NCBI RefSeq assembly: GCF_040869045.1
Contig: NC_090320.1
Span: forward strand, 250,976,978 to 251,040,977
DNA length: 64,000 bases
Reading direction: 5' to 3'
Source of the DNA: Eurosta solidaginis
Lineage: Eukaryota > Arthropoda > Insecta > Diptera > Tephritidae
Position numbers and translations under genes: made by a program. This document shows, in pieces, positions 44,802-55,904 of this stretch (within the stretch, counting starts at the first letter, position 1; each line of letters begins with the position of its first letter). The notes under the pieces were generated by a model. That model saw nothing but the letters and a program-made list of their open reading frames with translations, was not told the DNA's origin and made no database searches.

Positions 44802-46148
44802 GTGTTAACGAACCTCGCGCACTATTATAAACAACTATTTTGTAAAATGGATGCTCCAGAGACAATTGTCAGGGTTTTAACTGAAAATAATGTGGATTTC
44901 CCTCCTACTGCCAACATTATACAATTACGCAGATTACTGCAAAATATAGCTGGCGTGGGAGATAATAGCGCCGCAAATACGATCAATACCATTCCGAACA
45001 CAAATATATTGGACAACACTTCGAACGAAATGATTGAGGTAAACACTGCCGTTTTTATTGATTCTACTGCCGCCACTGCCGTCTATTCTGCTGCCGCTAC
45101 CGTCTGCTCTGCCGCCACTGCCGTCACCGCCGTTCATACTGCCGCCACTGCCGTTTCAACTGCGTCTACTACTAATATTTTGGTTGAATTCAATTCAACA
45201 CCTGCCGTTCACGATGTTTTTGCTGCCGTCTATTCTGCTTCCGCTACCGTCTGCTCTGCTGCCACTGCCGTCACCGTTGTTCATACTGCCGCCACTGCCG
45301 TTCCAACTGTCTTTACTACCGATGTTTTGGTTGAATTCAGTTCAACACCTGCCGTTCACGATATTTTTGCTGCCGCCACTACCGTCTGCTCTGCCGTTCA
45401 TACTGCCGCCACTGCCGTTCCAACTGCCTTTACTACCGACGTTTTGGTTGAATTCAATTTAACACCTGTTGTTCACGATGTTTTTGCTGCCGCCCCATCA
45501 AAATGTGCCCCAATTGACGCAAGAGCCACGACCATAAGTGTGGATGACGAACTGGTGGCGCTACGAAAACGTATGGAAATGTTAAAATTAATGAAATAAA
45601 TCGACGAGCTAAGAGCTTGTACTGGGGTACAACAGAAACGTAGACTGGATTTTTCCGATATAGAGCATGCTATGCCCAAGTTCAGTGGTGATGATGTATC
45701 AGTGACGGTGGGACATTTTCTTTAAGATTTCGAAGAAGTAATGGAGTCGTCAAGAGTAGACGAACGATTTAAATTGCTGGCTTTTCGTCGCTGCCATGTG
45801 GGAACAGCTAAAGATTTCCTTACCACCACCAAAGCGTTAAGCTGTGCCGAGTTAAAAAAGGCCCTTACGACGGAATTTGACCTGCCGATACAGAGGAACG
45901 AAGTTTATACGATGTTGGCAAGACGCAAGTGGGACAAAAAGAGCGAGTCATTACATTGCTACGTTCTATTGATGCACGCAATAGGAAAACGGGCAAACAT
46001 ATGCGAAACAGAAATCATCGATTTCATAATAGACAGCATAGGCAATGTAGTGCCAAATGCACATCTACTGTTACCGGCCAAAACACTTGACGAGTTGAAG
46101 GTATTAGACAGCCGTTTTCAAAGAAAATATTTCACAGAACCGGACTAA
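44802..46148 (+). pseudogene. Gag-like protein with Ala/Thr/Val repeats, two in-frame stops
   Basis: One frame throughout, stopped by TAA at 45597 and again at 45723. Residues ~1-85 are a helical N-terminus (MDAPETIVRVLTENNVDF). Then three ~50-60-residue repeats (about 45060-45480) each contain VCSAATAV-type, VHTAATAVPT and LVEFNSTPAVHDVFAA words. The C-terminal ~140 residues (MPKFSGDDVSVTVGHF onward; KLLAFRRCHVGTAKDFL; SLHCYVLLMHAIGKR) look like a Ty3/gypsy Gag capsid domain. No zinc knuckle. Both stops are one substitution from a Gln codon. Confidence 0.68.
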
Positions 46149-46435
46149 TATTTGTTAGAAATTAAGTTATACTCTATCGAGGTCGATTACAGTGTCAGAT
46201 TGGCGGAGCGGTAACTCTGAACACAAATAGCGAATTGTATTAGATTAGGTATTAGACTAAGAAATGTACGATAGTGAAGATAGAATTTAAGTTATAACGT
46301 ATCAAGGTCAATACAGTGCGAGCTGTAACTCTGAAAACAAATAGCGAATTGTATCAAATTAAAAGTAAACAGTAACAGTAAAAATAGAAATTAAGATAAT
46401 GTATCGAGGTCGATACAATTTCAGGCTGGTCGAGT

Positions 46436-46623
46436 TGTAGATCATAAATACAACCATGTCAACTAATTAATAGAATAAGCAAAAATACATCACTGTAAAG
46501 GAAGAAAAGGGAAGATGGTGGACTTCCGGTTCATGATTGGATTGACGACTGAAGAATAAAGTATTAAGATAATTAATCCGAAGGTTTCTGCTATTTTATT
46601 AACCATCGAAGGTAGATATTACA
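46436..46623 (+). repeat. 3' LTR of the gag-only element
   Basis: Partner of 44605-44793. Followed directly by the ATTA target duplication. Confidence 0.85.
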
Positions 46624-46627
46624 ATTA

Positions 46628-47919
46628 CAAAGAAATATCATTATTGACTTTCAAACGAGCACTTAATTACATCCTTCTTTAAAATCCATGGCGCATATTC
46701 ATAGTTGACAGATAGCTCATAGAAATTATGTCAAAAAGCTGCACCTAAATTTAAAACCTATTTTATTTTGTCTATGATTATGCGCCCATATGTTTTGGAC
46801 AATTTTAATTAACAAATTGTCATATTTTATTACTGGGGACAATTGCTAAAATACGACCAAAACCGTCGGCAGAGGTATTAATAGACGCGTTTTTGCCTCG
46901 CTTACAATAATTCGAATACTTTTTCGCCTTTTAACTATTGATAACAGGACAAAACGCGTCTTTTCATTTCTCTTTCCACATTTTTTGGCGGGTTATTGCA
47001 GTCAACTTCGGTTTCAAACTGTTTTTCGCGGAGAACTTTTGAACGGGTAGAAAAACTTAGCACCCGTGTTTGTATTCTTAATACAGGAATAACTACGCGT
47101 TCTCAGATACCCCAATTCAAGATTTTTGTATAATTTTCTGTAGGCCCCATATAGGTGCACTACATTTTCATACTAAATTCGTTCAAAAAAATGTTCCATC
47201 ACAGCAACCCTTTTCTGATATTCCGCTCTTTTTTTGTTTCCCTGCGTCGCTTTCCACGACAGCAACCCCGGTATGTTTGACACTTCGTTCAGTGTCAAAC
47301 GCATGTTCCACGCAGGTTCCACTGAGTTCCACAATAGTTTGACACTGACCGAAATAGCAAACGGCAGTGTGTTAGCAAGAGAAAGAATTGTTTCCTTCTC
47401 ATACATATCATACTTGAAAACCTGTACTATGACCTCAGCAACAATAGCTGTGTTTTTTTTACATCTATATAGGTTTACGCTTAAACTTTATATGGACTGC
47501 TAAGCGTTAAACTTTATCTACCCTTCTGAAATTGCTGCGCAGACAAATAGTACTCCTAAATTTCAATATGCATTATACTCAGATGCAACTGAAATATGTG
47601 TCTATGTTTCACCTCTATGTATTACCTCAACAAATCGTGTGTGCCCACCATTCACCGCAACCGATTCAGCTATAGGATATATAGTATGGCCAACGGAGGT
47701 TTGCGTCTCCGCTTTTCGGTACAACATGTCCTGTAGCTAGTTTCCGCTAGATGGGTCTTCCAAGCATTATCTAAGTGAGTATAAGCATTTTTTAAGCGCA
47801 AACGTAGACGTATATACGTTTAAAAAAATACGACTAAAAAGAAAAGGTGTAATACCTGCGTAAATAAAAATTGCAATGCTAATGACCACGCTAATGACAG
47901 CCCCCTAAAAGGGTTAATT
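46628..47919. other. Unassigned intergenic DNA
   Basis: An inverted pair agacgcgtttt / aaaacgcgtct at 46884 and 46951 suggests another small DNA element around 46830-47100. The 77-codon minus frame at 47173-47406 has no recognisable domain. No host gene was identified. Confidence 0.35.
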
Positions 47920-48310
47920 AAACTTCCTTAACCATAACGCCATAGTCGTAACCATACCCATATCCATAACCATCTCCAATGTGATCGATTAATGGTGCCT
48001 TAACCTAAAAATCGTGAACATTTCATAAAAATGAAGAAAATGCAAAAAATTACAATCATATTCCACAAAAAAAAAGTTCTTAGTCATAACGTATCGAAAA
48101 TAATGGATAAGATCTACCAAAAGTTATTAATTCACCAACTCAAATATTTTTAGGTTATGGATATGGCGAGAAACCAAAAACCAATTGGTTGGCTATGCTA
48201 TGGTTATGGCGTTAGCGTTATGGTATGGCGCCATTAATCGATTACATTGTTTTCCATAAGGTAGGTTCGATCAGCTGTTTTATCTGGTTATGGTTATAAA
48301 GGCCGAATTA
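47920..48310. mobile_element. MITE family B, copy 2 (inverted relative to copy 1)
   Basis: 'aaccataacgccatagtcgt' and 'gatcgattaatggtgcct' on the left, AT-rich centre, and 'ggtaggttcgatcagctgtt', 'tatctggttatggttataaa' on the right. It matches the reverse complement of 43450-43850. Confidence 0.7.
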
Positions 48311-48735
48311 ATGTGGATTATAACCATAAAGCCATAACCAGATAAAACAGCTGATCGAACCTACCTTAAGGAAATCAATGTAAAGCTGGAGACATTGGTG
48401 CTTTATCGGTAACCGTATCGGGAACCTTTTAACAACTGATTCGACCAACCTTATGAGAATCAATGCAATCGATTATTGGTGCCGCTAAGGTCGTAACCGT
48501 ATCGTAGCCAACCAATTGGGTTTTGGTTTACCGTCGTAACGATAAACAGCTGATTACGTTAGGGATACGGATACAGCGATACGACATACGGCACCAATGA
48601 CTCCGGGTTAATCGAGTTAGCGTTATGGTATGGCACCATTCATCGATTACATTGACTTCCATAAGGTAGGTTCGATCAGCTGTTTTATCTGGTTATAGCT
48701 TTATGGTTTTAAGTCACCATTAATTAGCCCTTAAT
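48305..48735. mobile_element. MITE family B, copy 3, carrying a MITE A insertion
   Basis: Left arm 48311-48381 ('ataaccataaagccataacc', 'agctgatcgaacctacctta') and right arm 48608-48735 ('ggtaggttcgatcagctgtt') are inverted repeats; their centre is replaced by MITE A. It ends about 145 bp from the Cog3 ATG. Confidence 0.68.
48393..48599. mobile_element. MITE family A, copy 2
   Basis: 207 bp, cattggtgc...gcaccaatg, the same length as and nearly identical to 7335-7541. Nested within MITE B copy 3; flanking TAA words may be its target duplication. Confidence 0.75.
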
Positions 48736-48878
48736 AATTGCAATGCTCATGACAGTCCCTTAAATCGGAAAATATATCTATAATCTACCGATTAAAATGC
48801 TCATCGCTTAACTTGCAAATTGACGTTTACAATTTCGCAAAACACAAACAAAAATCCACTTATTCCAAGTCAAAAGAA
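48736..48878 (+). promoter_or_regulatory. Cog3 5' flank and 5' UTR
   Basis: Only ~140 bp of non-transposon sequence separates the MITE nest from the Cog3 ATG, so the core promoter should lie here or in the MITEs. No TATA box is obvious. Confidence 0.35.
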
Positions 48879-49043
48879 ATGGATGACGTTGCGGTGGTCC
48901 AGAGTGAAAATGAGAATCTACGCAAAGTGCGTATGAGATTGCTGCAATGGGTATCCAGTATTGATGCATTGGCTGCATTGAGTCCACTACAATTAGAATG
49001 CTTAGATGTGATAACGAGCGAGTGTCGGAGTGATGATAGTCAG
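48879..49043 (+). CDS. Cog3: Cog3 exon 1
   Basis: 55 codons, [20 protein letters not shown]..., ending at CAG|GTAATT in phase 0. A 58-bp intron follows. Confidence 0.88.
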
Positions 49044-51831
49044 GTAATTAATTGCTACCCACCCATTGATTTTGGTAATTTCACAAAATATTCCAACATA
49101 GATTCCGACAGATGCTGCTGCTATCAAATCGAGTCCTGCAAAATCGACAATTGAATTAAATACAAAACAACAACAAATATGCATAGCGGCTAGTGCCAGT
49201 GCACAGGAATTAGAAGCATTGCCATCGCCTGGTATTAACAATACTAAAGATTTCCTTCTTTGGTATGATCGTGTCAATGAAGAAATTATGCGCAATGCCG
49301 ACACACAGCATTATCAATACCTGCAACAATTGGAGCAACGCAAAACTGAGTGTAGTGAAATCTTGCAGCAGATAGACTCAGCATTGCAGCAACTCTCCTC
49401 ATTGAAAAGTGAATATGAAATGGTATCACAAAATACTAGTGCATTAAATACAGCTAGCGAAAAGTTGACCGAGGAACAACAGCGACTACAAAAACTTGGT
49501 GAAGAAATACAACGACGATTACATTATTTCAATCAAGTTGAATTGTTGCATCAGCGGTTGCAAAGTCCCACATTATCAGTAGCAAGTGACGCTTTTCGTG
49601 ATTGTTTGGATCGCATCGATGAATGTTTGGAGTATCTTAGAGCTAATGTAAGTATGAGTAGTTGTAAAAATATACGATGCTGATAGTTTGTGGTAAATTT
49701 TTTTCTGCTCAGTGGTAGCGATTTTCTGAACAAAATCTGAATTATATCTTGTCCAAACTCTGAGGCGCAGCCATTGACGATAAATTCATTTTTTTTGTAT
49801 GATAACAAAAAGTTATCATCGGTAGTTCTTATCCTAACGATTGATCGAGGGAGGAAACTGGATCAGGCTTACCTAACCACAATTTGTTAATCATCTTAGA
49901 AACATGCCTACTTTTGCACTATATCTCTTAATCAGAAGTGGAATTGAACTTAATGTGATATCGACGATTAACAGGAGATTCATTTGAATCTAATAAATAC
50001 TACCCCGCCTGCTAGTTCGGAAGCACAACTCTAAAATTTGACTCAAAAACACCCCATGTTGTAGCGGTAAAGACACTTCTCGAAAGTTTTGGAGGTATTA
50101 TCGATGGTGATGGCCTTAAGCTGGATATCAATTCGGTACTTTCCGAAAACTATCATCATTGCGGTAAAAGCCCGATCAAAGAGGATAAATATAATAAGAG
50201 ACGTCACTCGTTGTATAATGTTTTCGTTATGGTAGTCGTAGGGTTTTTTTGGGCTAGATGTGCATAAACGGCTCCCATACATTTTCGTGGGGTATTTGTG
50301 TTTATTTTTCCAACTGTATTTAATTAATTAATTAATTCTCTTTCTAAAAATCACATTTGCATAAGGTGAATTAAAAATGTCCCCCTTGGAAAACAATGGG
50401 CATAAATTTTTTAATTTCCAGCGAATTACTCGCCACTCGTAGCAGACTGGTGGCTCTTCTTATATTTATCCTCTTTGGCCGGATCATCTCGAGAACGATT
50501 TGATACGACCACGTCGAACCTTTTAGGTCTATAGATTTTAGTCGCCTCTTAGCTCTTACGACAGGCATGCATACCGCGGGAATATTCTAAGCCCCTTAAC
50601 CCTCTGAGTTACAAAAAGAGAGATGAGGTTTTGTTTAGTGTGGAGTGTTATCGATATTGATGGCCTTTTGCAGGATGCAGATCCGGTACGTTTCGGTAAC
50701 AAGCATGATTAAGGTAAAAGCCCGACCATCTCGGAAACGATTTAATAAAACCACATTGTACTTTCTAGACCCTCCCTCCTCCACCCTTTAGTTCCCTGAG
50801 GAACTAGGGGTGGCCTGATAAATATGTGTATGATACATTAACAATTGTAACAGGACCCGCCTCGCGTAGGTGAGAATGAAAATAGGTTTGCTGAAGCTCT
50901 GAATTACGCATATCAACCTCTTTGAATTCCGGTATAACCTAGTCCCTTATAGTATCGCATCGAGGTACTGAGTTGAGTTAAAGCTAAACACTTCTCTGCA
51001 TTACTTTGTATTTGCTTGAAAAGTTAAATAATATTCAGACTCACCTAAACTTAAACTCCTTACTTTTTTAATTACTTTATTAGCCCAAGTTCAAAGATGC
51101 TACCAGCTATTCAGTAAAATATAAGCATTGTTTAGCGAAAGCGGTGACATTAATAAAAAACTACACGACTGTTGTTATGTCACAAGCTACTGCTGCCACA
51201 TTGCATCCGAAGCAACAACATGCAACAAAAACTTTACAAAGCACCTCAACGGATGGTGAAAAGAAAACGCGTACAGTTACTCCTGTAAAATCTTCGCCCG
51301 ATGCTGCTTTCGCTTTGTATTATGGCAAATATCAAACGGCAGCTATAAAAATTAAACGCATAGCACAATTAGTTGAATCACGCGTGGAACGTAGCTCTGA
51401 ATATGAGCAATTGCTTGGGGAAATGCATCAAAATTATCTGAGTGAGCGAGCAACAATAATGTCACCAGCTGTAAATAAGGCGATACAAGAGTTAAAGGCC
51501 GCACATAAGGGTGATCATTGCGCGTTGACGCGTGGTTCTTGCGCATTCCTCGTGCATGTGTGTCAAGATGAGCAGAGATTATTCTTTCAATTCTTTGCTC
51601 TAGGAAGTGACCAATTGACGTGAGTTAAAGTTTAATGTTTTCGAATTGATTTTTATTCCAAATATGAATACTTACATATGTTTGCTTATAGCACATACTT
51701 AGAGGGGCTTTGCACAATCTTGTATGACACAATGCGACCATTCATCATACATATAAATCACTTAGAGACATTGGCAGAAATTTGCTCGATTTTGCGTATT
51801 GAAATGCTGGAGGAGCATGTCCAACAAAATC
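48879..51831 (+). CDS. Cog3: Conserved oligomeric Golgi complex subunit 3 (Cog3), 5' part, 4 exons
   Basis: COG3 is a lobe-A subunit of the COG tethering complex for retrograde vesicles at the Golgi. Exons 48879-49043, 49102-49647, 51084-51619 and 51692-51831 join in phase (0, 0, 2) to ~462 codons, about half of the protein. Matches to the family run along the length: a coiled-coil N-terminus ([20 protein letters not shown]), [16 protein letters not shown] and LQSPTLSV (SPTLSV is strongly conserved in COG3), then [34 protein letters not shown] and [18 protein letters not shown]. The fourth exon ends in phase 1 at GTAAGT; the next ~12 kb is transposon sequence, and no further exon appears before the window ends. 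No lesion in the visible part. Confidence 0.93.
49102..49647 (+). CDS. Cog3: Cog3 exon 2
   Basis: 182 codons after the acceptor ccaacatag. Contains [18 protein letters not shown] and the coiled-coil and SPTLSV region. Ends AAT|GTAAGT in phase 0. Confidence 0.93.
49648..51083 (+). other. Cog3 intron 2, with SINE scraps
   Basis: 1436 bp. 50055-50135, 50455-50600 and 50630-50950 are decayed pieces of the (CAA)n-tailed SINE (acttctcgaaagttttgg; 'acgacaggcatgcataccgc'; 'gcagatccggtacgtttcgg'). The rest is AT-rich with no gene. Confidence 0.7.
51084..51619 (+). CDS. Cog3: Cog3 exon 3
   Basis: After the acceptor tttattag: [20 protein letters not shown], then a Thr/Lys-rich loop and the conserved [16 protein letters not shown] and [19 protein letters not shown]. 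Ends in phase 2 at GTGAGT; 72-bp intron. Confidence 0.93.
51692..51831 (+). CDS. Cog3: Cog3 exon 4
   Basis: Encodes [20 protein letters not shown] and [20 protein letters not shown]. The donor GTAAGT follows, and the gene continues outside the window. Confidence 0.92.
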
Positions 51832-51860
51832 GTAAGTTTTTTAAACTAACGTTTTATATT

Positions 51861-52145
51861 TATACTCAGCGTGCTTCGCACACAGAGTATATTGACTTTG
51901 ATTGGATAACGGTTGGTTGTACAGGTATAAAGAAATAGATATAGACTTCCATATATCAAAATCATCAGTATCGAAAAAAATTTTGATTGAGCCATTTCCG
52001 TCCGTTAACACGATAACTTGAGTAAATATTGAGATATCTTCACCAAATTTGGTACACGAGCTTATCTGGACCCAGAATAGATTGGTATTGAAAATGAGCG
52101 AAATCGGATGATAACCACGCCCATTTTATATATATATAACATTTT
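51861..52145 (-). mobile_element. DINE-like fragment G
   Basis: 'tatactcagcgtgcttcgca' then the 'ttgattggataacggttggt' subfamily core and 'aacacgataacttgagtaaa', decaying near 52145. It begins 30 bp inside Cog3 intron 4. Confidence 0.75.
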
Positions 52146-52189
52146 GGAAAACACAAAAAAGCTGATTCTTTTGTAAATAATACACCTAG

Positions 52190-52820
52190 AATGCTGAAAT
52201 TTGACATGTGGACTGATATTGAGACTCTTCATAAAAATTTGAAAATATTATGGATATTCAATCCATCTATATTTGTTCAATAAGTTTTATAATTAAATAA
52301 TCACGATATATTTATTAATAATTATATTCGTTCAATAATCAATTCAAAAAAAATAAAACTTTTCACATCAAAAAATAACATGAAATATAAAAACTTGAAA
52401 CTCGATTTTTAAAGAAAAATTAAAGTTTTAACAATAACAAGTATTTCATAACAACGTGTAGTAAATCCCTACACTACTCCCCTCCCAAATTTTATGGATA
52501 TATTATGGATATTCAATTCATCTATATTTGTTCAATAAGTTTTATAAAAATTTTATGGATATATTATGGATATTCAATTCATCTATATTTGTTCAATAAG
52601 ATTTATAATTAAATAATCACGATATATTTATAATTAATTATATTCGTTCAATAATCAATTCAAAAAAAATAAAACTTTTCACATCAAAAAATAACATGAA
52701 ATATAAAAACTTGAAACTCGATTTTTAAAGAAAAATTAAAGTTTTAACAATAACAAGTATTTCATAACAACGTGTAGTAAATCCCTACACTACTCCCCTC
52801 TTCCAAATTGTTCCATATTT
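52190..52820 (-). repeat. AT-rich direct duplication with polypurine-type ends (LTR remnants)
   Basis: Two near-identical ~240-bp segments (52249-52500 and 52560-52805), each with 'atctatatttgttcaataag', 'cacatcaaaaaataacatga' and 'atttcataacaacgtgtagt'. Each ends on the plus strand in 'tacactactcccctc', i.e. a minus-sense purine run followed by TGTAGGG, which resembles a polypurine tract and LTR start. No linked coding sequence. Confidence 0.5.
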
Positions 52821-53390
52821 AACAAATTAAATGTCACTCTTTTTTTTATCCAAACAACTATATTTACTCGCACCCACATATGCAGGTTTAATTCTGTCTA
52901 TAGAAATATTCATGAATTTATTATAATAATTAATTTTGAACTACTTTGGTGTGAGGATAAAATCCCCCAAATTAACTTTTTAATAATCATCTGGCAACAT
53001 CGCAACATTGTTGCTCACAATAATATTTAATTGTGAATGTTACAAATAAAATGAATACAACACAACACAATATGCCAGGAGCATTGAAATATAGCGTGTA
53101 AGAGAGAGTAAGATATATGTGGGGTGAAACACGAAAAATGACTGGCAATGATGGCTCGGCATTTTTCATGTTTCACCGCCATCATTATAATTTTGCCAAC
53201 TCAAAAGTGCAGACGCGTTCCGAGAAAGTTTTATTTAAATAAAGTGTAATTTAATTAATATAAAAATCTGTACACTTTATTGACCTCGATGCCTTATAAA
53301 GTTTGGCGACGGCGCCCACCGAAATTAATATAAAACCAATATTGGAAACATGGCCTAACCAAATTCAATTAGCATCAAAAAACCTAATAA

Positions 53391-53873
53391 TACTACGCAG
53401 TGATAATACAAATTTTTCTAACTCAAGCGTTTCTACAACAACTCTAATAATTCTAATCAGATATAACAATAAAAATTTTTTCTAATTAATTGTGATTTTC
53501 TACAAGAACTCTAATAATACTATACGGAGATAATAAGTCTAAAGAAACTTTTTAAAAAAGTAATAATAATATGCAGATATAATAAAAATTTTTCTAACAA
53601 ATGCGATTTCCTACAAAATCTATTAATACTATGCGGAGATAATAATTCTAATTAAAAACAATTTTCAAAAATCCAATAATACCATGCGGAGATAATAAAT
53701 TTTTCCAACAATTTTCCAAAATTATAATACGATGCAGAGATAATAAAGTTTTTTTAATTAAATATAATTTTTAATAAAGAGCGGAGATAAAAGATTTTTC
53801 GAAGCTACTAATACAACAATACATAATGGAAAAAATAAAACTGTAATAAAACTAAATACTACGGAAATAATAA
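53391..53873 (+). repeat. Leader array of ~8 degenerate 'tatgcggagataataa' motifs
   Basis: Instances near 53393, 53520, 53570, 53629, 53682, 53730, 53778 and 53860, spaced 30-130 bp in AT-rich DNA; the reverse complement has a GCATAGTAT-like core. It lies between LTR and Gag, where gypsy carries its Su(Hw) insulator array. Repeated in copy 2 at about 60030-60512. Confidence 0.6.
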
Positions 53874-54281
53874 AAAGAATTAAAATTCGAATATCTAAAA
53901 ATTTATAAAATAATACAAATTACTACACTCATCAGCATTCATAACGGCATCCAAAAACCCACGCGACTCAGACAACGGGATCAGCAACTGTACCACCGCC
54001 AGCAGCAACATCAGCAGCAGAGAAACCAGCAGCAACATAAGCAGCAGAAACAACTCCGGCATCAGCAGCATTGGCGACGACAGCGGCAGCGTTTACGGCA
54101 GCAGCACGATAAGTATAATATACATATGCGTATTTAACATTTCTTTTGCCTACGGGTATTTTTTCTTTAAAACCTATATATGCATGTATATTAAAAATTA
54201 AAATTTTGTATTAAATTCGGTGTCTTCGCTTTCCAATTAAAATAATTTCACATTCATATAAATTTTGGATTTTGATATTAG

Positions 54282-54515
54282 GGTGGTTTTCGATAAAACC
54301 AATTAATTTTTTTGGTACATACGGTGGTTTTCGAAAAAACCAATTAATTTGTTTGATACATACGGTGGGTTCCGTTAAAAACCAAGTAATTTTTTTGACA
54401 ATATGCGGTGGTTCCGTTAAAAACCAATTAATTTTTTTTTAAATACATGCGGTGGTTCCGTGAAAAACCAAATTGAGATTTTTTTGAATAAAGCGGTGCG
54501 TCCGTGATTATCACA
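54282..54515 (+). repeat. Leader array of six ~42-bp hairpin repeats
   Basis: Each unit contains ggtggtttcc/tcg-type sequence followed by aaaaacc, able to fold as a short stem (ggttttcgataaaacc), then 'aattaattttttt'. Copy 2 has the same array at about 60920-61152. Confidence 0.65.
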
Positions 54516-54738
54516 TTTTGAGATTTTTTTTTACAATTCATACCTATATACTTTTGTGCCATTTTAAATTCAATTACTTTTTATAGATTTTTCATACAAG
54601 TTTACTGCAGTTTCAATTAATTCTTCTAATAAATTGTTAAATATTTCTTTAATTTTTTCCTTGGTTTTTTTTTTTCCTCAACAATTTAACTTCAAATATA
54701 AATTCAACATTCAAACAAGTGCTTTAGTAATTTCATAT

Positions 54739-55886
54739 GTACAACCTTAGAAGTGGTAGACAAGTGCAAAAAACTTCAGATTCAGAATCCGATTCAGATA
54801 AATCAGGCTCAAGCTACGACAGTTTAGCTTCATCATCGACCGAAAAAGTCACAAACCAGGAAAATAGATTTTCTTTATCAACAGATTTTCCAGGCTTCGA
54901 ATCTTAACGATCCAATTAGTACAAACGTTGCCTCACCTTCTAATTCAGCTCCAGATCTTAACGATCAAGTCATGGCAACACCAGAGGATAAAAGAATTTT
55001 TATTAACACATGTGCTAACTCTATTAGAGAAAACTACAGTGGTGATCCACTAGCACTTGATTCTTTCATAGACAAAATTGCATTACTCGAACAATTCGCT
55101 ACTGCAGATTTAACCGATACTTTTATAGCGTTCTTAAAATCAAAATTAGAGGGTAAAGCTCGTGAAGCAATACCAACACAAGTAACTTCAGTCAACGAAA
55201 TTAAAACAGCTCTACGTAATAGGATAAAACCGGACAACTCGAAAGTTGTAGCAGGGAGAATTGCAGCGTTGCATGTTAACGGAAACAATTATACAGATTT
55301 TGCCAAAAAAGTTGAAGATTTAGCTGACTCACTTGAGCGGTCTCTTATTATTGAAGGGATCACTCAAACGAAAGCTCATGAAATGGCAGTCGAACAAACT
55401 GTTAACGTGTGTCGTTTAAACGCAAAATCCAATTTAGTAAAAACCATTTTAGCCTCAACGGCATTTACTGATCCGAAAGACGTAGTAGCAAAATTAATTG
55501 TAGAACAAAACAATGAAGTAACTGAGCGTCAGGTTTTAGCTTTTCGATCACGTGGTAACAGTACATTTAGAAATTCACGTGGTAGTTATCGAGGTTTTTA
55601 CCCAAACCGCGGCTATACTGGTTATAGAAATAATAGTTCATTTTCATATTATAGTAACTATAACGGTAACAACAATCAAAGATATAGAAATTATAACGGA
55701 AATAGATATCAGAATAATCACAACAATAATACGCGTCCAAATACCAATCCTAATCCAAACAATAGTAACAATAGAAACAACAATGCAAGATCCTCAAACG
55801 GTAGAGGTCGAAACGCAAACGTTCGCGCTTTAAACGCCAGTGCCCCTCAGGAGCGAACACTGAGGGAGGACGAATTAAGCGAGTAA
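54739..55886 (+). pseudogene. Gag of the micropia/mdg3-like element, copy 1
   Basis: The frame begins MYNLRSGRQVQKTSDSES at 54739 and shifts near 54895. The main part (54972-55886, 304 codons, MATPEDKRIFINTCANSIRE) is an intact capsid-type domain (LLEQFATADLTDTFIAFLKS) with an Asn/Arg/Gly-rich C-terminus (residues ~205-285) in place of zinc knuckles, a trait of the micropia/mdg3 group. The same frameshift occurs in copy 2. Confidence 0.75.
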
Positions 55887-55904
55887 GCGAACTTCCCTCA
55901 CCAA

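Larger units (their letters stand above)
44605..46623 (+). mobile_element. Gag-only LTR retrotransposon (TR-GAG-like), 2.0 kb
   Basis: LTRs at 44605-44793 (189 bp) and 46436-46623 (188 bp) both run tgta.gatcat...gatattaca, and the element is flanked by the 4-bp target duplication ATTA (44601-44604, 46624-46627). The interior holds only a gag-type frame and a ~290-bp tail with three loose repeats of 'aactctga.aacaaatagcga' and 'gtatcgaggtcgatac'. No protease, RT or integrase, so movement needs proteins from elsewhere. No tRNA-like primer-binding site starting TGG was seen after the 5' LTR. Confidence 0.85.

Noticed and set aside
45058..45462. Leu/Pro-rich 134-codon frame over the gag repeats
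   Set aside because: Out-of-frame shadow of the Ala/Thr/Val-repeat Gag.
47173..47406. 77-codon minus-strand frame between sec5 and Cog3
   Set aside because: No recognisable domain or splice context; likely chance.
55552..55833. Ile/Thr/Val-rich 93-codon frame, repeated at 62191-62472
   Set aside because: Shadow frame of the Asn-rich Gag tail; composition follows from the repeats.
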